DNA of 53,746 nucleotides, taken from DASQBT01 sp049578545 (GTDB taxonomy: Bacteria; Pseudomonadota; Gammaproteobacteria; Burkholderiales; Thiobacillaceae). Shown here piece by piece: positions 51,981 through 53,746 of the stretch; the stretch's first letter is position 1, and every line of letters begins with the position of its first letter. The stretch covers positions 1-53,746 of the forward strand of contig JBAUMF010000041.1 of the NCBI GenBank assembly GCA_049578545.1, given 5' to 3'. A program made the translations under genes and the position numbers. The notes beneath the pieces are model-generated. The model had not been told where the DNA came from. It worked only from the letters and a program-made list of their open reading frames with translations, and ran no database searches.

Positions 51981-52394
51981 ATGATCCCCTCGGCACAGTC
52001 GAATCGTTTCGACCCCATTCCAGCTGACGTGGAAGCACTTGCAGCGAGCGTGGTCGACGCCGCTTTTCAGGTTCATAAAGCCCTAGGCCCCGGATTGCTT
52101 GAATCAGTGTACGAGAAATGCCTGTGCCACGAATTGGAGCAGCAGGGTATTCCGTTTAAATCCCAGTTGGCCCTGCCGATCCACTACAACGGGCTGACAC
52201 TGGACAACGGACTTAGGCTGGACATGCTGGTTGACGACAAACTCATCGTCGAACTGAAAGCCGTCGAAAAGATGCAGCCCCTCTACGATGCCCAACTGCT
52301 TACCTACCTGAAGCTAAGCGGGCTGCGTTTGGGCCTCCTGATCAACTTCAATACCGTCCTGATAAAAGACGGCATCAAACGAATAGCCAGATAA
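51981..52394 (+). CDS. GxxExxY protein
   Basis: 137 residues from ATG 51981, with GAGGAG eight bases upstream. The name-giving motif GPGLLESVYEKCL is present, with LRLDMLVDDKLIVELKAVE forming a PD-(D/E)xK nuclease-like core (Asp, then ExK). Function of the family is unknown. Neighbouring inverted repeats are often seen with this family. Confidence 0.9.
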   Translation: MIPSAQSNRFDPIPADVEALAASVVDAAFQVHKALGPGLLESVYEKCLCHELEQQGIPFKSQLALPIHYNGLTLDNGLRLDMLVDDKLIVELKAVEKMQPLYDAQLLTYLKLSGLRLGLLINFNTVLIKDGIKRIAR

Positions 52395-52433
52395 CGATCA
52401 AAGCGCCATGAATTTATTCTCTCCTTCTTTTCT

Positions 52434-53746
52434 GCCTCTCTTGAATTCCGAGTGGGTAATACTGGGTCACGTTGAACATCGAAATAGGGAGCTGGGATGA
52501 CAGCCAGGGTATTTGAGGCGGCGCTCGGAATTGCCGAGCCATGGATTGTGGCGTCGGTGGATTTCGATGAGGACGCCAGAGTGCTGACTGTGCTGATCGA
52601 TTTCAAGCCGGGAAGCCGCTTCGCAATTTCTGGGCATGAAGGCGTGCATGCGGTGCATGACACGGTCAGCAAGACCTACCGGCACATGAACTTCTTCCAG
52701 CACGAGTGCCATCTGCAGGTGCGCACGCCGCGAGTGAAGCTGCCCAACGGCTCGGTGCGCTTGGTCGAGCCTGACTTCGCGGGTCGCCTGTCGGGCTTCA
52801 CGCTGCTGTTTGAGGCGTTCATCCTGATGCTGGCGCAGCAGATGCCGTTCGCGGCCGTTGCGCGCCTTGTGGGCGAGTCGGCGCATCGCGTGATGGCGGT
52901 GTGCGAGCGTTACGTGCACATCGCCCTGGGCCTGGCCGACTTCAGCGATGTGAAGGCGCTGGCCATCGACGAGACCTCGCGTGCTCGCGGTCACGACTAC
53001 GTGACCCTGGCGGCCGACGCCGGCAAGCGCCGGGTGCTGTTCGTCACCGAGGGGCGCGATGCCAAGGCGATGGAGGAGTTGGCTGCCCACCTCGATGACC
53101 ACGGCTGCCCACCCGAGCAGATCGAATCGGTGAGCATCGACATGTCGCCGGCCTTCATCAAGGGCGTGAGCCAAGAGTTGCCTAATGCTCGCATCACGTT
53201 CGACAAATTCCATGTCGTCTGGCACGCCAACGCGGCCGTGGATAAGATGCGCCGCATCGAGCAGCGCACCAAGAAATCCCTCAAGGGCTTGCGCTGGTCG
53301 CTGCTCAAGGACCGCTCCAACCTGAAGCCCGCAGCAGCAGTTGACCTCGACGCATTGATCGCCAAAATGACCACCGTGCGCACGGCTCGCGCCTGGCTCT
53401 ACAAGGAGCAGCTGCGCGAAATTCTGGAGCGCAAGCAGATCAACGTCGTTCGCGCCATGCTTGAGCGCTGGTGCATCTGCGTCATGCGCTCCAAGGTCGA
53501 ACCGATGAAGGAGGTAGCCGCCCTCGTGCGCCGCCACCTGGAGGGCATCGTGGCTTGGGCACAGACCCGTCAGACAAACGGCTTTCTGGAAGCCATCAAC
53601 GGCCTGTTCCAGGCCGCCAAGCGTCGCGCCCGTGGCTTCACGCGCCTGTCCACGATCAAGACCGTCATCTTCCTGATCGTCGGCAAACTCGACTTCCATG
53701 CGGTCAACCCTCATGCCCGGCAACCCACTTGAAATTCAACAGAGCC
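52434..53746 (+). mobile_element. ISL3-family insertion sequence, both ends visible
   Basis: Left end GCCTCTCTTGAATT, then CCGAGTGGGT (52434-52457), matches the complement of the right end (53723-53746, which begins ACCCACTTG and ends AGAGCC) at 20 of 24 positions. The right end is the last base of the window, so the 8-base target duplication cannot be checked. Length about 1,313 bases. Confidence 0.85.
52497..53732 (+). CDS. ISL3-family transposase
   Basis: 411 residues; complete. The N-terminal zinc-finger-like region (YRHMNFFQHECHLQVRTPRVKLP) is degenerate but in place, followed by a helix-turn-helix and the DDE core: AIDETSRARGHDY (first Asp), SIDMSPAFIKGV (second Asp) and a C-terminal Glu in TNGFLEAINGLFQ. 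It catalyses cut-and-paste transposition of the element it lies in. Confidence 0.95.
   Translation: MTARVFEAALGIAEPWIVASVDFDEDARVLTVLIDFKPGSRFAISGHEGVHAVHDTVSKTYRHMNFFQHECHLQVRTPRVKLPNGSVRLVEPDFAGRLSGFTLLFEAFILMLAQQMPFAAVARLVGESAHRVMAVCERYVHIALGLADFSDVKALAIDETSRARGHDYVTLAADAGKRRVLFVTEGRDAKAMEELAAHLDDHGCPPEQIESVSIDMSPAFIKGVSQELPNARITFDKFHVVWHANAAVDKMRRIEQRTKKSLKGLRWSLLKDRSNLKPAAAVDLDALIAKMTTVRTARAWLYKEQLREILERKQINVVRAMLERWCICVMRSKVEPMKEVAALVRRHLEGIVAWAQTRQTNGFLEAINGLFQAAKRRARGFTRLSTIKTVIFLIVGKLDFHAVNPHARQPT

Noticed and set aside
52467..53723. Minus-strand frame (418 codons) opposite the ISL3 transposase
   Set aside because: His/Asp-rich low-complexity product typical of antisense translation of a GC-rich gene.
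1..53746. CRISPR arrays, tRNA or rRNA genes
   Set aside because: No regularly spaced repeats and no cloverleaf or rRNA-like stretch were found in the intergenic regions.

Overview
The window is a 53.7 kb piece of a betaproteobacterial chromosome. The assignment rests on gene order: ftsY-ftsE-ftsX-rpoH with a CIRCE operator, a ctaC-ctaD-ctaG-ctaE operon carrying DUF2244, DUF2970 and DUF2909 companions, and a bioB-F-H-C-D operon. A Nitrosomonadales-like lineage is a guess; no rRNA or other taxonomic marker is present. Both ends are insertion sequences: an IS5-family transposase fragment runs off the left edge, and the terminal inverted repeat of an ISL3-family element coincides with the last base. 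This looks like a contig cut at repeats.

Bases 1-5,700 hold a zinc/manganese-type ABC uptake cluster (permease, binding protein, outer-membrane barrel, small His/Cys protein; no ATPase visible), mutM, and an IS630-family element. Bases 5,780-15,440 hold a dynamin-like GTPase, ferredoxin, coaD, rsmD, an active/inactive pair of M16 peptidases, ftsYEX and rpoH.

Bases 15,460-31,270 are a respiratory block almost entirely on the minus strand. A cbb3 oxidase (ccoNOQP) has its assembly genes ccoG, a FixH-like gene and ccoS. An aa3 oxidase (ctaCDE) has ctaG, SURF1, heme A synthesis genes ctaA/ctaB, two SCO-type proteins, several very small membrane proteins and an Fe-S-type Rrf2 regulator. Bases 31,340-39,210 hold the biotin operon, a frame-disrupted comF, dgt and aroB.

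Bases 39,400-53,746 are accessory DNA: two tandem toxin-antitoxin pairs, a decayed galE fragment, then a cell-surface glycan island. In order the island has a polyprenyl-phosphate-type GT2, a PurN-like formyltransferase, a WbqC-family protein, an ATP-grasp enzyme, a TIM-barrel amidohydrolase, GtrA, a hexapeptide acyltransferase, the sugar aminotransferase WecE, a GT39-like membrane glycosyltransferase, galE and an ABC-2 exporter permease. Its parts match, step for step but from different protein families, the logic of the Arn (aminoarabinose) pathway: make a 4-amino sugar, N-formylate it, load it on undecaprenyl phosphate, deformylate, flip, and transfer in the periplasm. This is the most interesting hypothesis in the window. 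A GxxExxY gene behind a 16-bp inverted repeat and the ISL3 element close it.
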